From: an uncultured Collinsella sp.
GTDB lineage: Bacteria > Actinomycetota > Coriobacteriia > Coriobacteriales > Coriobacteriaceae
DNA: 64,000 nucleotides
Assembly: GCA_900544235.1 (NCBI GenBank)
Contig: UQUL01000005.1
Span: forward strand, 1-64,000
Direction: 5' to 3'
Part shown: positions 25,619 to 35,004 of the stretch, piece by piece
Layout: each line of letters opens with the position of its first letter
Numbering within the stretch: the first letter of the stretch is position 1
The notes under the pieces: model-generated
Seen by the model: only the letters and a program-made list of their open reading frames with translations
The model's database searches: none
What the model was told of the DNA's origin: nothing
Position numbers and translations under genes: made by a program

Positions 25619-26968
25619 CTACTTCGGTGCATTCCCGCTGCGGTCGCGTTCACTTTGCTCTACGCGCCATTCTTCCCAACCGCGGCCGGCAGGTTGCCAG
25701 AACGCGCCGCGCTCCAGTCCCTCGGGCAAATAGCGCTGATCGACCCAGCCTTCGGGATAATCATGTGGATACTTATACACACCGTATTCATCGCTGCCCG
25801 GGCGATGGCGATCGCGCAGATAACTCGGCACCTCGCGAAGCCCACTAGAATGGATATCGGCCAGCGCCGCATCGATCGAAGCCTCACACGCGTTGGATTT
25901 TGGCGCCAAGCACACATAGAGTGCAGCCTGAGCCAGGTTAATGCGGCACTCGGGATAGCCAATGACCTCGGCAGACTTAAACGCGGCATGCGCCACCAAA
26001 AGCGCCTGCGGGTCGGCGTTGCCAACATCCTCAGAAGCGTGAATCATAATGCGGCGAGCGATAAACTTAGGATCCTCCCCAGCATCGATCATGCGCGCGA
26101 GCCAATAGATCGTGGCATCGGGGTCGCTACCGCGCATGGACTTGATGAACGCACTGATGATGTCGTAGTGCATGTCGCCGTTTTTGTCATACGTAAAGCC
26201 GCGACGTGGGTTGGCAATCTTTACGTCATCCACGGTGATGGGATAGCGCTCCCCCGCCGCCGGCGCTGGCGTCCCCTCGGTATCGGGACGCGTGACGGCA
26301 ATCTCGCTCGCCAGCTCAAGTGTCGTCAAGGCCGAGCGTGCATCACCCGCGGCCAACGTACAAATGGTCTTGACCGTATCCTCATCGGCCGAGAACTTAC
26401 CGTTCAGACCATGTGGTGCCTCAAGCGCACGCTCGATGAGCGTCGCGATATCCTCGTCCTTTAAGTGCTCGAGCTCCACCACGCGACCACGCGAGAGCAA
26501 CGCCGAGTTGACCTCGAAGTACGGGTTCTCCGTCGTGGCACCAATCATAATGACGGTACGGTTCTCAACCGCATGCAGCAATGCATCCTGCTGTGACTTC
26601 GAAAAGCGATGAATCTCGTCGATAAACAGGATGGTGCGACGGTCGTACGTATTCAGACGCGTCTTTGCCTCGTCGATCACGCGACGCAGGTCCTTCACGG
26701 TACCCGTGACGGCGCTGACCTCGACAAACTCACTCTTAGTATGGTTGGCGATAATGTGGGCCAGCGTCGTCTTGCCCGTACCGGCCGGCCCGTACAGTAT
26801 CACGCTCGAAAGCACATCGTGCTCGATCGCGGCACGCAACCATGAACCCTTACCGACGGCCTTTTGCTGGCCCACGTACTCGTCGAGCGAATTGGGGCGC
26901 ATGCGCACCGCAAGCGGCGCATTCTGAAAGGAACGCTCGCGCGTCGAAGCAGAAAAAAGGTCGTCCAT
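25619..26968 (-). CDS. rarA: Replication-associated recombination protein RarA (MgsA)
   Basis: AAA+ ATPase related to clamp-loader subunits that acts at stalled replication forks. Walker A is GPAGTGKTT, Walker B is ILFIDEIHRFSKSQQD, and the C-terminal tetramerisation block carries YPHDYPEGWV near the end. Length is 449 residues. The start could be 26968 or 26974; MDDLF is the usual N-terminus, so I chose 26968. It stands between dgt and the sigma-B-like operon, about 100 bases above the DUF948 gene. Confidence 0.93.
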   Translation of the reverse strand: MDDLFSASTRERSFQNAPLAVRMRPNSLDEYVGQQKAVGKGSWLRAAIEHDVLSSVILYGPAGTGKTTLAHIIANHTKSEFVEVSAVTGTVKDLRRVIDEAKTRLNTYDRRTILFIDEIHRFSKSQQDALLHAVENRTVIMIGATTENPYFEVNSALLSRGRVVELEHLKDEDIATLIERALEAPHGLNGKFSADEDTVKTICTLAAGDARSALTTLELASEIAVTRPDTEGTPAPAAGERYPITVDDVKIANPRRGFTYDKNGDMHYDIISAFIKSMRGSDPDATIYWLARMIDAGEDPKFIARRIMIHASEDVGNADPQALLVAHAAFKSAEVIGYPECRINLAQAALYVCLAPKSNACEASIDAALADIHSSGLREVPSYLRDRHRPGSDEYGVYKYPHDYPEGWVDQRYLPEGLERGAFWQPAGRGWEEWRVEQSERDRSGNAPK

Positions 26969-27028
26969 AGCCATCCCGTGTATCAATCAAATACGTTTTC
27001 CACTAACAGTATACCGAATTAATACGAA

Positions 27029-28276
27029 CTACCGTTCGTTAATATAGGTACGGTGCGGAAACTCCAGACCAGGGAACAGCTTGCTCGTCAGCTCGCAGAA
27101 ATAACCGTCCGTCATGCTCGCGATATAATCCACCACGGCTTGATCCTTGTCGTCCTGCCAGGCATAGGTGCGATCGTAGTAGGAAAGCTGCTGCTCAATG
27201 CGCGAAATATGGTGCTTAAAGATGTAAGAGGACTCGTCGCCACTGTTTAGATCCCGCAGGCAACGGTCGTAGAGCTTTACGAACGCCTCGCGCAGCTCCG
27301 CCTCGGAATCGCCTTCGATACCGCCCTTGCTATAGATCTTCTCGTAGTTCTCGCGCTTGGCTCGGCGAATTTCCTCAAACAGGTCCTCGCTCATCTCGAT
27401 GCGAGGCTTACCATAGCTGTGCTCAACGATATCGATGGAAGCGTGCGTGAGGATCCAACTGTTGTAGGCACCGCCCCGGCCATCATCAAAGGCGTCGGGC
27501 GAAAGCAGGCCCGCCGCGATCGCATCCTGACGGTCACGACCGACGTAGGCAAGAATATCAGAGATGCGAACGACGCAGCCCTCGAGCGTCATGGGACGCA
27601 GATGCTCAATTGCGCTATAGCCCGTGGCAATGCAATCCTCAACCGTCTGGTCAAACTGGTCAAAGGAGCCCATGTCCGAGAGCTCAAACACACGCTGCTC
27701 GTACTCGCCGTTATGGCATAGCACGCCGTCGAGCGTCTGGAGCGACACGTTGCGGCCATACAACGCGTCGAGCACGCGGACCGACTGCACGTTATGGAAA
27801 AAATAACGCCCCGTACGCTCGTGATAGATATCGTTGAGGAAGCGCTCGCCGGAATGGCCGAAAGGCGTGTGTCCCAAGTCGTGGCCCAGGCCAATCGCCT
27901 CGATCAGATCGCAATTGAGCCCCAGGGCGCGACCTATATCGCGCGCAATGCGCGAGACAAGCTGCACATGCAAACCGCGGCGTGACAGATCGTCATTGCT
28001 ACGGAAGCTAAAGACCTGCGTTTTACCTGCATAACGGGTGTACGCCGGAAGATGAAGTATCTTTTCGGTATCGCGCATAAACGCCGGACGCATAAGCGTG
28101 CCTTTGTCGGCGGCGCGATCAATACGACGAATGACCTGATCATCGTTGCAACGATACGGGTTGACATAGCCCGAAGCACGATCGGCGGCAATGCGCTCGA
28201 CAAGCTCGGGCGACAACGCCGAGGGAATACGGTCCATGCGCGCCTTAATGACGGCCGTTTCTTGATTAGATTCCAT
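27029..28276 (-). CDS. dgt: Deoxyguanosinetriphosphate triphosphohydrolase-like protein
   Basis: HD-domain enzyme of 415 residues that removes triphosphate from dNTPs. The metal site is seen in EAIGLGHDLGHTPFGHSGE, with an earlier His in the SRRGLHVQLVSRIARDI helix. The substrate range cannot be read from sequence. The start at 28276 has AAGGAG six bases upstream; an earlier in-frame codon lacks one. The gene order dgt-rarA is not a strict operon. In many relatives dgt lies beside dnaG, but here dnaG is 33 kb away. Confidence 0.9.
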   Translation of the reverse strand: MESNQETAVIKARMDRIPSALSPELVERIAADRASGYVNPYRCNDDQVIRRIDRAADKGTLMRPAFMRDTEKILHLPAYTRYAGKTQVFSFRSNDDLSRRGLHVQLVSRIARDIGRALGLNCDLIEAIGLGHDLGHTPFGHSGERFLNDIYHERTGRYFFHNVQSVRVLDALYGRNVSLQTLDGVLCHNGEYEQRVFELSDMGSFDQFDQTVEDCIATGYSAIEHLRPMTLEGCVVRISDILAYVGRDRQDAIAAGLLSPDAFDDGRGGAYNSWILTHASIDIVEHSYGKPRIEMSEDLFEEIRRAKRENYEKIYSKGGIEGDSEAELREAFVKLYDRCLRDLNSGDESSYIFKHHISRIEQQLSYYDRTYAWQDDKDQAVVDYIASMTDGYFCELTSKLFPGLEFPHRTYINER

Positions 28277-28307
28277 GGCATGCTCCTTAAGAAGGATGCG
28301 CAATCGG

Positions 28308-28730
28308 TTACAAAGTGCAGCCCACGACCTCGATTATGGCAAAAATCGGCACTAAAAACGGGAGCAATGGCAGGGAGCGCGATTTTGTGAAGAGGCAGGA
28401 AAGGGCCAGGGCCAGGAGTGCGACGGCAAATGCCACGATGCCACCCATAGGGTCGAGCGTGCAAAGCGCGAAGAGCGCCTTGGCATCCCCCATGCCGATG
28501 CCCGGGATTTGGCGAAGACGACGCCAGAGGGACTCAGTCAGCACGAGAGCAAGATACACAATGACGGCAAGACCCGCGTGGTCAAGCGCAGTGTTCAAAC
28601 CGAGGTCGAGCCAGACGCCTGCAAGAGCCGCCACCGCACACGCGCCGGCAAGCTCATTGGGGAACCGTCGCTCGCGGACATCAATCGCCGCGCCGGCAAA
28701 GATGCAGAGCCAAAACGGGATATATACCAT
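28308..28730 (-). CDS. Prepilin peptidase-like protein (A24, CpaA/TadV type)
   Basis: Small membrane aspartic peptidase of 140 residues with the two catalytic Asp blocks AAIDVRERRFPNEL and GIGMGDAKALFAL. Four or five hydrophobic helices are visible. It lacks the N-terminal methylase domain of PilD, as in Tad or Flp pilus systems. No pilin, ATPase or secretin gene is in this window, so its substrate lies elsewhere. The start at 28730 has GGAGG six bases upstream. It lies 31 bases above dgt and could be cotranscribed with it. Confidence 0.82.
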   Translation of the reverse strand: MVYIPFWLCIFAGAAIDVRERRFPNELAGACAVAALAGVWLDLGLNTALDHAGLAVIVYLALVLTESLWRRLRQIPGIGMGDAKALFALCTLDPMGGIVAFAVALLALALSCLFTKSRSLPLLPFLVPIFAIIEVVGCTL

Positions 28731-28760
28731 CGTGCACCTCCATGGACAGCTGCTCAAATG

Positions 28761-28804
28761 CAAAAACCACCACAAAGGTGCCTGTCCCCTTTGTGGTGGT
28801 TTTG
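28761..28804. terminator. Terminator after glycosyltransferase (CCACCACAAAGG type)
   Basis: 16-base arms at 28763-28778 and 28788-28803 are perfect, with A and T runs on both sides, so it may work in both directions. The loop contains GTGCCTGTCC. The same stem occurs at 36557-36594. Confidence 0.88.
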
Positions 28805-28811
28805 ATGGTGG

Positions 28812-30107
28812 CTATTTAGCGCCTTGCATGACCTCGTCAAGGGTAACGTTGACGGCGTGCTGCGTCGGCACCCAGTCGACCTTCAGGAACAGCGCGGCCA
28901 CCGTGATGGGGATATAGCTGAACATAAAGATCGGGAAGGTAAACAGGTTAGTCACCAGACGCCACTTTTGCGCGCAGTGAATGTGCTTGTACTCAAAGAT
29001 AGTCGTGAGCAGCGCCAGGATAAAGAAGGTCTGATACATCATGGCGAAGGTCATAATGAGCGAAGCGGCGCACGCCTGCATCTCGACTTCGGTAGCCAAG
29101 AAGCCGTGCGAAAGACCGCCCACGATCAGGAACGTCGCATTGGCGAGCATCGAGATCAGCGATAGCAGCATACCCGGGGCGATGGTCATAAACATGTCGT
29201 AGGCAGCAAAGCGATGATAGCGGAAGGTCGATTTGACCAGGTGCTTGCCATAGGTAAAAAAGACCTGATAGAAGCCCTTGGTCCAGCGCATGCGCTGTTT
29301 CCAGGACGCCTTAAACGTCACCGGCTGCTCGTCAAAGAACTCCGCCGGCGCATAGCCAATGCGAATGCCGTGAATGGCGCAGAACGTGGTGAACTGGATG
29401 TCCTCGGTCAGCGTGTGGAACTGCCAACCGTGCATGCCCTCGATGACACTGGCGGAGATGAGGTAGCCCGAACCCGAGACGGCGCAAGACGTCTTGCAGA
29501 TGTTGCGCGCGTTGTTGAGAAAGCGCGCCTCGCGCAGATACCACGTGGCATTAGCCGCCGAGATCCACGAGCTGCCGAAGTTCTTGGAATTGCGATAGCT
29601 CGTGACCACATGGAAGCCCTGGTCAAAGGCATCGTTCATTTTGGACACGTAATCGCGGGAGATAACGTTATCGGCATCGAAGATAAAGTAGCCTTCAAAC
29701 GTGTCGGGATACTCGTTAAGGATGCGGTCGAAGCCAAAGTCCATGACCCAGCTCTTACCCTTACGGGCAAGATCATTGCGCTCGTAAACAATGGCACCTG
29801 CCTCGCGCGCGAGCTGTGCGGTGTTGTCGGTGCAGGCGTCGGCAACCACGAAGACCTCGATAAGCTCGGACGGATAATCCTGGTCCTTGATGGAGCGAAC
29901 GAGGTTGGCAATCACGGCCTCCTCGTTATGCGCAGCGATAAAGAAGGCATAGCGGTGGAGTTTTTTGGCCTTGGGAGGCGCGACCTCGCCACGAAGAGCG
30001 CCGATGACAAAGAAGACCACCTGGTACAGAAAGCAGACCGTGAGCAGCGTGACGACAATCTGGTTGAAGATCACGATGGGTGTGTTGGTTTGTAAAAAGG
30101 CGAGCAT
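28812..30107 (-). CDS. Family 2 glycosyltransferase, membrane-bound
   Basis: Membrane glycosyltransferase of 431 residues. One N-terminal hydrophobic helix (about 10-38) is followed by a GT-A domain with FIAAHNEE, DADNVIS (DxD), TEDIQF and the QRMRW motif of processive synthases, then three or four C-terminal membrane helices. This layout is shared by hyaluronan, chitin and poly-N-acetylglucosamine synthases. The sugar and product are unknown, and no other polysaccharide gene is adjacent. The start at 30107 has GGGAG upstream; an earlier TTG does not. Confidence 0.88.
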   Translation of the reverse strand: MLAFLQTNTPIVIFNQIVVTLLTVCFLYQVVFFVIGALRGEVAPPKAKKLHRYAFFIAAHNEEAVIANLVRSIKDQDYPSELIEVFVVADACTDNTAQLAREAGAIVYERNDLARKGKSWVMDFGFDRILNEYPDTFEGYFIFDADNVISRDYVSKMNDAFDQGFHVVTSYRNSKNFGSSWISAANATWYLREARFLNNARNICKTSCAVSGSGYLISASVIEGMHGWQFHTLTEDIQFTTFCAIHGIRIGYAPAEFFDEQPVTFKASWKQRMRWTKGFYQVFFTYGKHLVKSTFRYHRFAAYDMFMTIAPGMLLSLISMLANATFLIVGGLSHGFLATEVEMQACAASLIMTFAMMYQTFFILALLTTIFEYKHIHCAQKWRLVTNLFTFPIFMFSYIPITVAALFLKVDWVPTQHAVNVTLDEVMQGAK

Positions 30108-30189
30108 GCAGGCTCCCAGCAACGCGTTACGTAAACAATCGTATATCTTACCGCAGGCTTACCGAGTTCAAGAAACCACCTAATACTGG

Positions 30190-31203
30190 CTAGGCTTCGA
30201 GCAGACCGAGCTGCGGGACGATTTCGTCGCCAGCGGCAGTACGGCCGAGCGAACGCGGGGCCAGATCATCCAGAACCGCCGCAAGATCCCACGGCAGCTC
30301 ATCGCGGCACTCAATACGCTCCCCCGTCACGGGATGATCGAATGCGACGCGCCAGGAATGAAGGAATTGCCTGGTCAGGCCCTGATCGGCGCGTGCATCG
30401 CACTTGCCGTAAAGTGGATCGCCCACGCAGGCGTGGTTGATATGGCGCATATGCACGCGAATCTGATGCGTGCGTCCGGTAAACAGATGACACTCGACGA
30501 GCGTATAGCCGTCGTCGAAGCGAGTGGAATCAAAGCGCTCGAGCACCTTGAAAGTCGTGATGGCCTGACGCGCAAAGGGGTCATCGGAAACCGTCATCTT
30601 CACGCGGTCGCGCGTCGATCGGGCGATACCGGTGTTGATAGTGCCCTCGTCCATGGCGATGTGCCCGTGAACGAGCGTGATATAGCGACGGTCGAGCGTG
30701 CGCGTGCGGATGAGATTTTGAAGCGCGCGCTGGGTGTCGTCGTCTTTTGCCGCGAGCATAAGGCCCGAGGTATCGCGATCAAGGCGATGCACGATGCCGG
30801 GGCGGTCCTCACCCTGCACAGTACCAAGATGATCGATGCCGCAGTGGTAGACCAGAGCGTTCGCAAGCGTGCCGCTCTCGTGGCCATGGGCGGGATGGCA
30901 TACCAGGCCGCGCTGCTTGGAGAGCACGATGAGGTAGTCGTCCTCGTAACGAATATCGAGGGGAATGGCCTCAGGAATCACGTCAGTCGGATCGTGCGGC
31001 TCGGGCAGGTCGACCGAGATGCGGTCACCGGCGCGTACGGCATACTTTTTTGACAGACAGGTCTCGCCGTTCACGATTACGGCGCCGCCCTCGATCAGAT
31101 GCGCGCAGGCAGAGCGCGTGGGGCAGCCGTCGTTAGCGCCCAGAAAGGCGTCGAGACGCTGGCCAGAGCAATCGTCGGCAACAAGAATATGGATGTCGGC
31201 CAT
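30190..31203 (-). CDS. rluD: RluA-family 23S rRNA pseudouridine synthase
   Basis: Protein of 337 residues: an N-terminal S4 RNA-binding domain (about 10-75) and a catalytic domain with HRLDRDTSGLML, whose Asp attacks the uridine. FTGRTHQIRVHMRHI closes the active site. RluD is the best match by architecture; RluC-type specificity is possible. Its start overlaps the lspA stop by one base (TAATG), the common lspA-rluD arrangement in Gram-positive bacteria. Confidence 0.9.
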   Translation of the reverse strand: MADIHILVADDCSGQRLDAFLGANDGCPTRSACAHLIEGGAVIVNGETCLSKKYAVRAGDRISVDLPEPHDPTDVIPEAIPLDIRYEDDYLIVLSKQRGLVCHPAHGHESGTLANALVYHCGIDHLGTVQGEDRPGIVHRLDRDTSGLMLAAKDDDTQRALQNLIRTRTLDRRYITLVHGHIAMDEGTINTGIARSTRDRVKMTVSDDPFARQAITTFKVLERFDSTRFDDGYTLVECHLFTGRTHQIRVHMRHINHACVGDPLYGKCDARADQGLTRQFLHSWRVAFDHPVTGERIECRDELPWDLAAVLDDLAPRSLGRTAAGDEIVPQLGLLEA

Positions 31204-31802
31204 TAACGCTCGTTCCTTTCGCGAATCTTGCGGGCACGCTCCCCACGCTGCTTGGCTTTGCGCTTGGCGCAGGCCTCATCACGGGCATTGAGCTCGGCAG
31301 TCGCATCGACTTCGCGGGCCGCAGGGCTCAAGAACATGTAGCCGATAAGGGCAAGCACAACGCCTACGGTGATGCCGATATCGGCCACGTTAAAGACGGG
31401 AAAGTCGATGAAGGTGGTGGCAATAAAATCGGTCACAAAGCCAAAAGTCAGACGGTCGATTGCGTTGCCAATGGCGCCGCCCGCGACCATAGCCATGCCT
31501 ACCACCTCAAGACGAGCGAGCTGAGGCGCACGGAGCAAGTACACGGCAATGGCGACAATGACCGCAAGCGCCAACACAGCGAACACGACGCCATGACCCT
31601 CGCCCATGCTAAAGGCGGCTCCGATATTGCGGACAAATAGAAAGTCGATCACACCGGGGATAACAGTCACATGCAAAGCGTCGCCCACGGCACGAACCGC
31701 AAGCTTGGTCAGCTGGTCAACAAGCAGCACAACCAGCGCCACCCCACCAGCAACACCCAACCGCCAACGCAAAGGCGGCGTCATATCCGCAGAACGACCC
31801 AA
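31203..31802 (-). CDS. lspA: Signal peptidase II (lipoprotein signal peptidase)
   Basis: Membrane aspartic peptidase that removes lipoprotein signal peptides. Four hydrophobic segments, VRNIGAAFS, GGAIGNAIDRL and FPVFNVADIGIT contain the two catalytic Asp. Length of 199 residues is longer than the usual 150-170, because of a Lys/Arg-rich C-terminal tail of about 35 residues. The best start is TTG at 31802, six bases after AGGGG. An ATG at 31784 has no ribosome site. Confidence 0.93.
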   Translation of the reverse strand: MGRSADMTPPLRWRLGVAGGVALVVLLVDQLTKLAVRAVGDALHVTVIPGVIDFLFVRNIGAAFSMGEGHGVVFAVLALAVIVAIAVYLLRAPQLARLEVVGMAMVAGGAIGNAIDRLTFGFVTDFIATTFIDFPVFNVADIGITVGVVLALIGYMFLSPAAREVDATAELNARDEACAKRKAKQRGERARKIRERNER

Positions 31803-31828
31803 ATCAATCCCCTACCCTCAGATAATCA

Positions 31829-31847
31829 AATTACGTTTAACGCAATT
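31829..31847. promoter_or_regulatory. Palindrome before lspA
   Basis: AATTACGTTTAACGCAATT is an inverted repeat with one mismatched pair, just upstream of the lspA ribosome site. It looks like an operator. No regulator can be assigned. Confidence 0.4.
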
Positions 31848-31908
31848 AATCATCTTATAGTGACAAACGCCAAACGCGCAGCATATTCTCCAACGCTAGC
31901 GAAATAAC

Positions 31909-31952
31909 CAGCACAAAACAAAAGCGACATCCCGAATAACGGAATGTCGCTT
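31909..31952 (-). terminator. Terminator downstream of the ileS structured region
   Basis: AGCGACAT (31923-31930) and ATGTCGCT (31944-31951) with inner CCG/CGG pairs form a stem, followed on the minus strand by TTTTGTTTTG. Confidence 0.85.
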
Positions 31953-31954
31953 AA

Positions 31955-32178
31955 TAGCTTTCGACTAAGAACGCAAGTCGAAAGAAAGCCTTTAGCTCCA
32001 GCAATGGAAACGCCGCGTTTTCGTCACCAACAGCGAAAACGTCCCTAAGCGAGCAAGGTGACGTGAAAGAGGAGGGAAGCGTACTTTGGTACGCGACCGA
32101 CGATTGAACGTCAGATTGCCGCTTAGGGGCGTTTGCAGCGTCGGTAGGTTACGGCGTTCTAGGAACGCCGTAACCTAC
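31955..32178 (-). other. Densely structured intergenic element after ileS
   Basis: This stretch has no plausible gene but at least four strong pairings. CTTTCGACT (31958-31966) pairs with 31976-31984. CGTTTTCG (32016-32023) pairs with 32034-32041. 15-base arms at 32037-32051 and 32120-32134 pair with one mismatch or wobble and enclose a GCGTAC/GTACGC hairpin (32079-32094). A perfect 16-base stem at 32144-32159 and 32163-32178 contains the ileS stop codon. A T-tract terminator follows on the minus strand. It may be a small RNA, a structured 3' end of the ileS message or a repeat element. Confidence 0.6.
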
Positions 32179-34976
32179 AAAGCGTCGGCGCAGCGCTTGC
32201 AAATATGCGCGTGGCCGTTGTACTCGCCGACGGTGGTGCGATAGTTCCAGCAACGGTCGCAGCACTCGCCCTCGGCTGCCTCGATGGCAACGGAGAGCTC
32301 CTCGCCCTGGGTCAGCTCAACATCGGAGACGATGTAGAACTCGGCCAGGTCGACGGCCTTATCACCGGTCAGCAGCGCGTACATCTCTGCGGGAACGACC
32401 GCCTTGACGCGAACCTGCTGGCTCTTGGTGAAGGTGCCGGCAGAACGGGCATCCTCAAGGGCCTTGGTCACGGCGCTACGGAGTTCGAGCGAAGCCTCGA
32501 GCACGCCCTCAAACTCATTGGCCTCATCGACCGTGATGGGCGACTTGTACCAATCGAGCAGCGCGGCGTACTTCTGGTGATCGACGCAGCCGGCGGGCGC
32601 ATAGGCCATGGCCTCATCGACCGTGTAGGACAGTATCGGCTGCAGATCGCGCATGAGCATCGAGAAAAGCTCGGCCAGCACGGTCTGGGCGCTGCGGCGC
32701 TCGAGCGAGCCGGGCTTGTCGCAGTACAGACGGTCCTTCAGGGCGTCGAGGTACACGTTGGAGAGCTCGGTAACCACGAAGTCGTAGAGCGCACGGTAGG
32801 CGCGCGGGAACTCGTAGCTGGCGTAAGCGTCGTCGACCTCGGCCTGGACCTGGGTCAGGCGGGCAACCATGAGCTTGTCGAGAGGCAGCAGGTCGGCAAA
32901 GGCGACGCCGTCGGTCTCGGGTTCAAACTGACCCTCAAGCTCGGAGAGCAGGAAGCGCAGCGTGTTGCGGAAACGACGGTAGGCATCGGACGTACGGGCA
33001 AGGATCTCATGGTCGATGGAAACGTCGGAGCTGGTATCGACGGACGCAACCCACAGACGGATGATGTCGGCGCCCATCTCGTCGCAGACCTTGTTGGGGT
33101 CGATGACGTTGCCGAGCGACTTGGACATCTTGCGGCCCTGGCCGTCGAGGGTGAAGCCCTGCGAGACGACTGCCTTGTACGGGGCGTGGCCGTTGGCACC
33201 CACCGAGGTGAGCAGCGAGCTCTGGAACCAACCACGATGCTGGTCGGAGCCCTCGAGGTACACATCCGCCGGGTACTCAAGCTCAGGGCGATACTCGCAG
33301 ACGGCCTTCCAGGAGACGCCGGAATCCCACCACACGTCGAGAATGTCCTTATCGGCCTTGAGGTGATGGCCGCCGCACTTGGGGCAGACGCAGGCCTCGC
33401 CCAGGTAGCTCTCGGGAGCGTCGGTGAACCAAGCGTCGGAGCCCTTCTCGTGGAAGAGCTTGATGACGGCGTCGAGCGTGGCGTCGTTCATGACCTTCTC
33501 GCCGCAGTCGGCGCAAGTGTAGCTGGGGATAGGCACGCCCCAGTTGCGCTGACGGCTGATGCACCAGTCGGGACGCTGCTCGACCATGGCGCCGATGCGG
33601 TTGGCCGCGTGGGCCGGATACCACTTGACGTTCTCGCGAACCTCCTTGCCAGCCTGCTCACGCAAACCGGTCTTGTCCATAGAGACAAACCACTGGTCAG
33701 TAGCACGGAAGAGCACCGGGTGCTTGCAGCGCCAGCAGTGCGGATAGCTGTGCGTGATCTTCTTCTCGAGGACCAGGGTGCCGCGCTCGCGCAGGAACTC
33801 GATGATGTGCGGGTTGGCCTCATCGGTATCCATACCGCTGAAGGGGCCACCGGTGCCAAACTCCTCGCCGGTGTAGAACTTGCCGTCGTCATCGACCGGC
33901 ATGCAGATGTCGGTGATGCCCTCCTTGAGGCAGGCAAAGTAGTCGTCGACGCCGTGGCCGGGCGAGTTGTGGACGATACCGGTACCGTCATCGACACCGA
34001 CGTAATCGGCCAGCAGCGCCACGCCCTCAACACCGTCAAAGATTGGCTGCTTGTAGTGGATGTGGTGGAAGGTCTCGGCGGGAACCACATAGGGCTTGCC
34101 GTCGACCATAACCGGGGTGTACTCCCAGCCAAACTCCTCACAGCACTTGGGAGCCAGGTCCTCGAGCATGACCTCGGCACGACCATCGTGCACAACGGCA
34201 ACGTAGGCGGCGCCGGGCTTGAGGGAAACGGCCTGGTCGGAGGGGATGGTCCACGGCGTGGTCGTCCAGATGATAAAGTCAACCGGGCCGTCGAAGTTCT
34301 CGAGGCCGGCGGGCTTGGAAGTCATCTCGAAGCGCACGAAAATGGACGGGCTCGTCTCGTCGGAGTACTCGATCTCGGCCTCGGCCAGCGCGGTGTGGCA
34401 GTGCTTGCACCAGTGAACCGGCTTGTGACCGCGATAGATCATGCCCTTATCGAACATGGCCTTGAAGACCTCGATGTCGGCGGCGTCGTGCTGGTGATAG
34501 AGCGTCAGATACGGGTTGTCCCAGTCGCCAAGCACGCCCAAGCGACGGAAGCCGGCCTTCTGCAGCTCGATGTTCTCGACAGCGAACTCGTTGCAAAGCT
34601 CGCGGATCTTGGCCGTGGAGGTCTGGTTGAACTTCTCGGTGCCGAGCTTTTCCTCGACCTTATGCTCGATCGGCTGACCGTGGCAGTCCCAACCGGGGAC
34701 ATAGGGAACCTCATAGCCCTGCATCATCCAGTAACGGTTGATCATGTCCTTGGAGATCTTGTTCATGGCATGGCCGATGTGGATCGGACCGTTGGCGTAC
34801 GGAGGACCGTCGTGCAGCACGAACTTCTTGTGACCCTCGTTCTTCTTCAGAACCTGCTCGTAGACCTTGTTGTCCTGCCAGTCCTTGAGTCGCTTGGGCT
34901 CGGACTTGGAAAGACCGGCACGCATGGGAAAACCGGTCTTGGGCAGATTCATCGTCTGCTTGTACTCGTTTGCCAC
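32175..34976 (-). CDS. ileS: Isoleucyl-tRNA synthetase
   Basis: Charges tRNA-Ile. It has 933 residues: HIGH motif at residues 66-69 (PIHIGHAMNKI), the binding block WDCHGQPIE, an editing insertion, GRKMSKSLGN, an anticodon-binding domain and a C-terminal zinc finger with CCDRC and CKRC. The start is GTG at 34976, four bases after GGGG. This gives the usual NEYKQTMNLPKT opening; an ATG at 34952 would remove it. Expression is predicted to be controlled by the T-box leader just upstream. The stop codon lies inside a 16-base-pair hairpin. Confidence 0.97.
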   Translation of the reverse strand: MANEYKQTMNLPKTGFPMRAGLSKSEPKRLKDWQDNKVYEQVLKKNEGHKKFVLHDGPPYANGPIHIGHAMNKISKDMINRYWMMQGYEVPYVPGWDCHGQPIEHKVEEKLGTEKFNQTSTAKIRELCNEFAVENIELQKAGFRRLGVLGDWDNPYLTLYHQHDAADIEVFKAMFDKGMIYRGHKPVHWCKHCHTALAEAEIEYSDETSPSIFVRFEMTSKPAGLENFDGPVDFIIWTTTPWTIPSDQAVSLKPGAAYVAVVHDGRAEVMLEDLAPKCCEEFGWEYTPVMVDGKPYVVPAETFHHIHYKQPIFDGVEGVALLADYVGVDDGTGIVHNSPGHGVDDYFACLKEGITDICMPVDDDGKFYTGEEFGTGGPFSGMDTDEANPHIIEFLRERGTLVLEKKITHSYPHCWRCKHPVLFRATDQWFVSMDKTGLREQAGKEVRENVKWYPAHAANRIGAMVEQRPDWCISRQRNWGVPIPSYTCADCGEKVMNDATLDAVIKLFHEKGSDAWFTDAPESYLGEACVCPKCGGHHLKADKDILDVWWDSGVSWKAVCEYRPELEYPADVYLEGSDQHRGWFQSSLLTSVGANGHAPYKAVVSQGFTLDGQGRKMSKSLGNVIDPNKVCDEMGADIIRLWVASVDTSSDVSIDHEILARTSDAYRRFRNTLRFLLSELEGQFEPETDGVAFADLLPLDKLMVARLTQVQAEVDDAYASYEFPRAYRALYDFVVTELSNVYLDALKDRLYCDKPGSLERRSAQTVLAELFSMLMRDLQPILSYTVDEAMAYAPAGCVDHQKYAALLDWYKSPITVDEANEFEGVLEASLELRSAVTKALEDARSAGTFTKSQQVRVKAVVPAEMYALLTGDKAVDLAEFYIVSDVELTQGEELSVAIEAAEGECCDRCWNYRTTVGEYNGHAHICKRCADAL

Positions 34977-35004
34977 GGTACCCCTTTCATGTCGTGGGCG
35001 CGCA

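Noticed and set aside
31955..32178. tmRNA, RNase P RNA or SRP RNA
   Set aside because: None of the conserved cores of these RNAs could be found in either strand.
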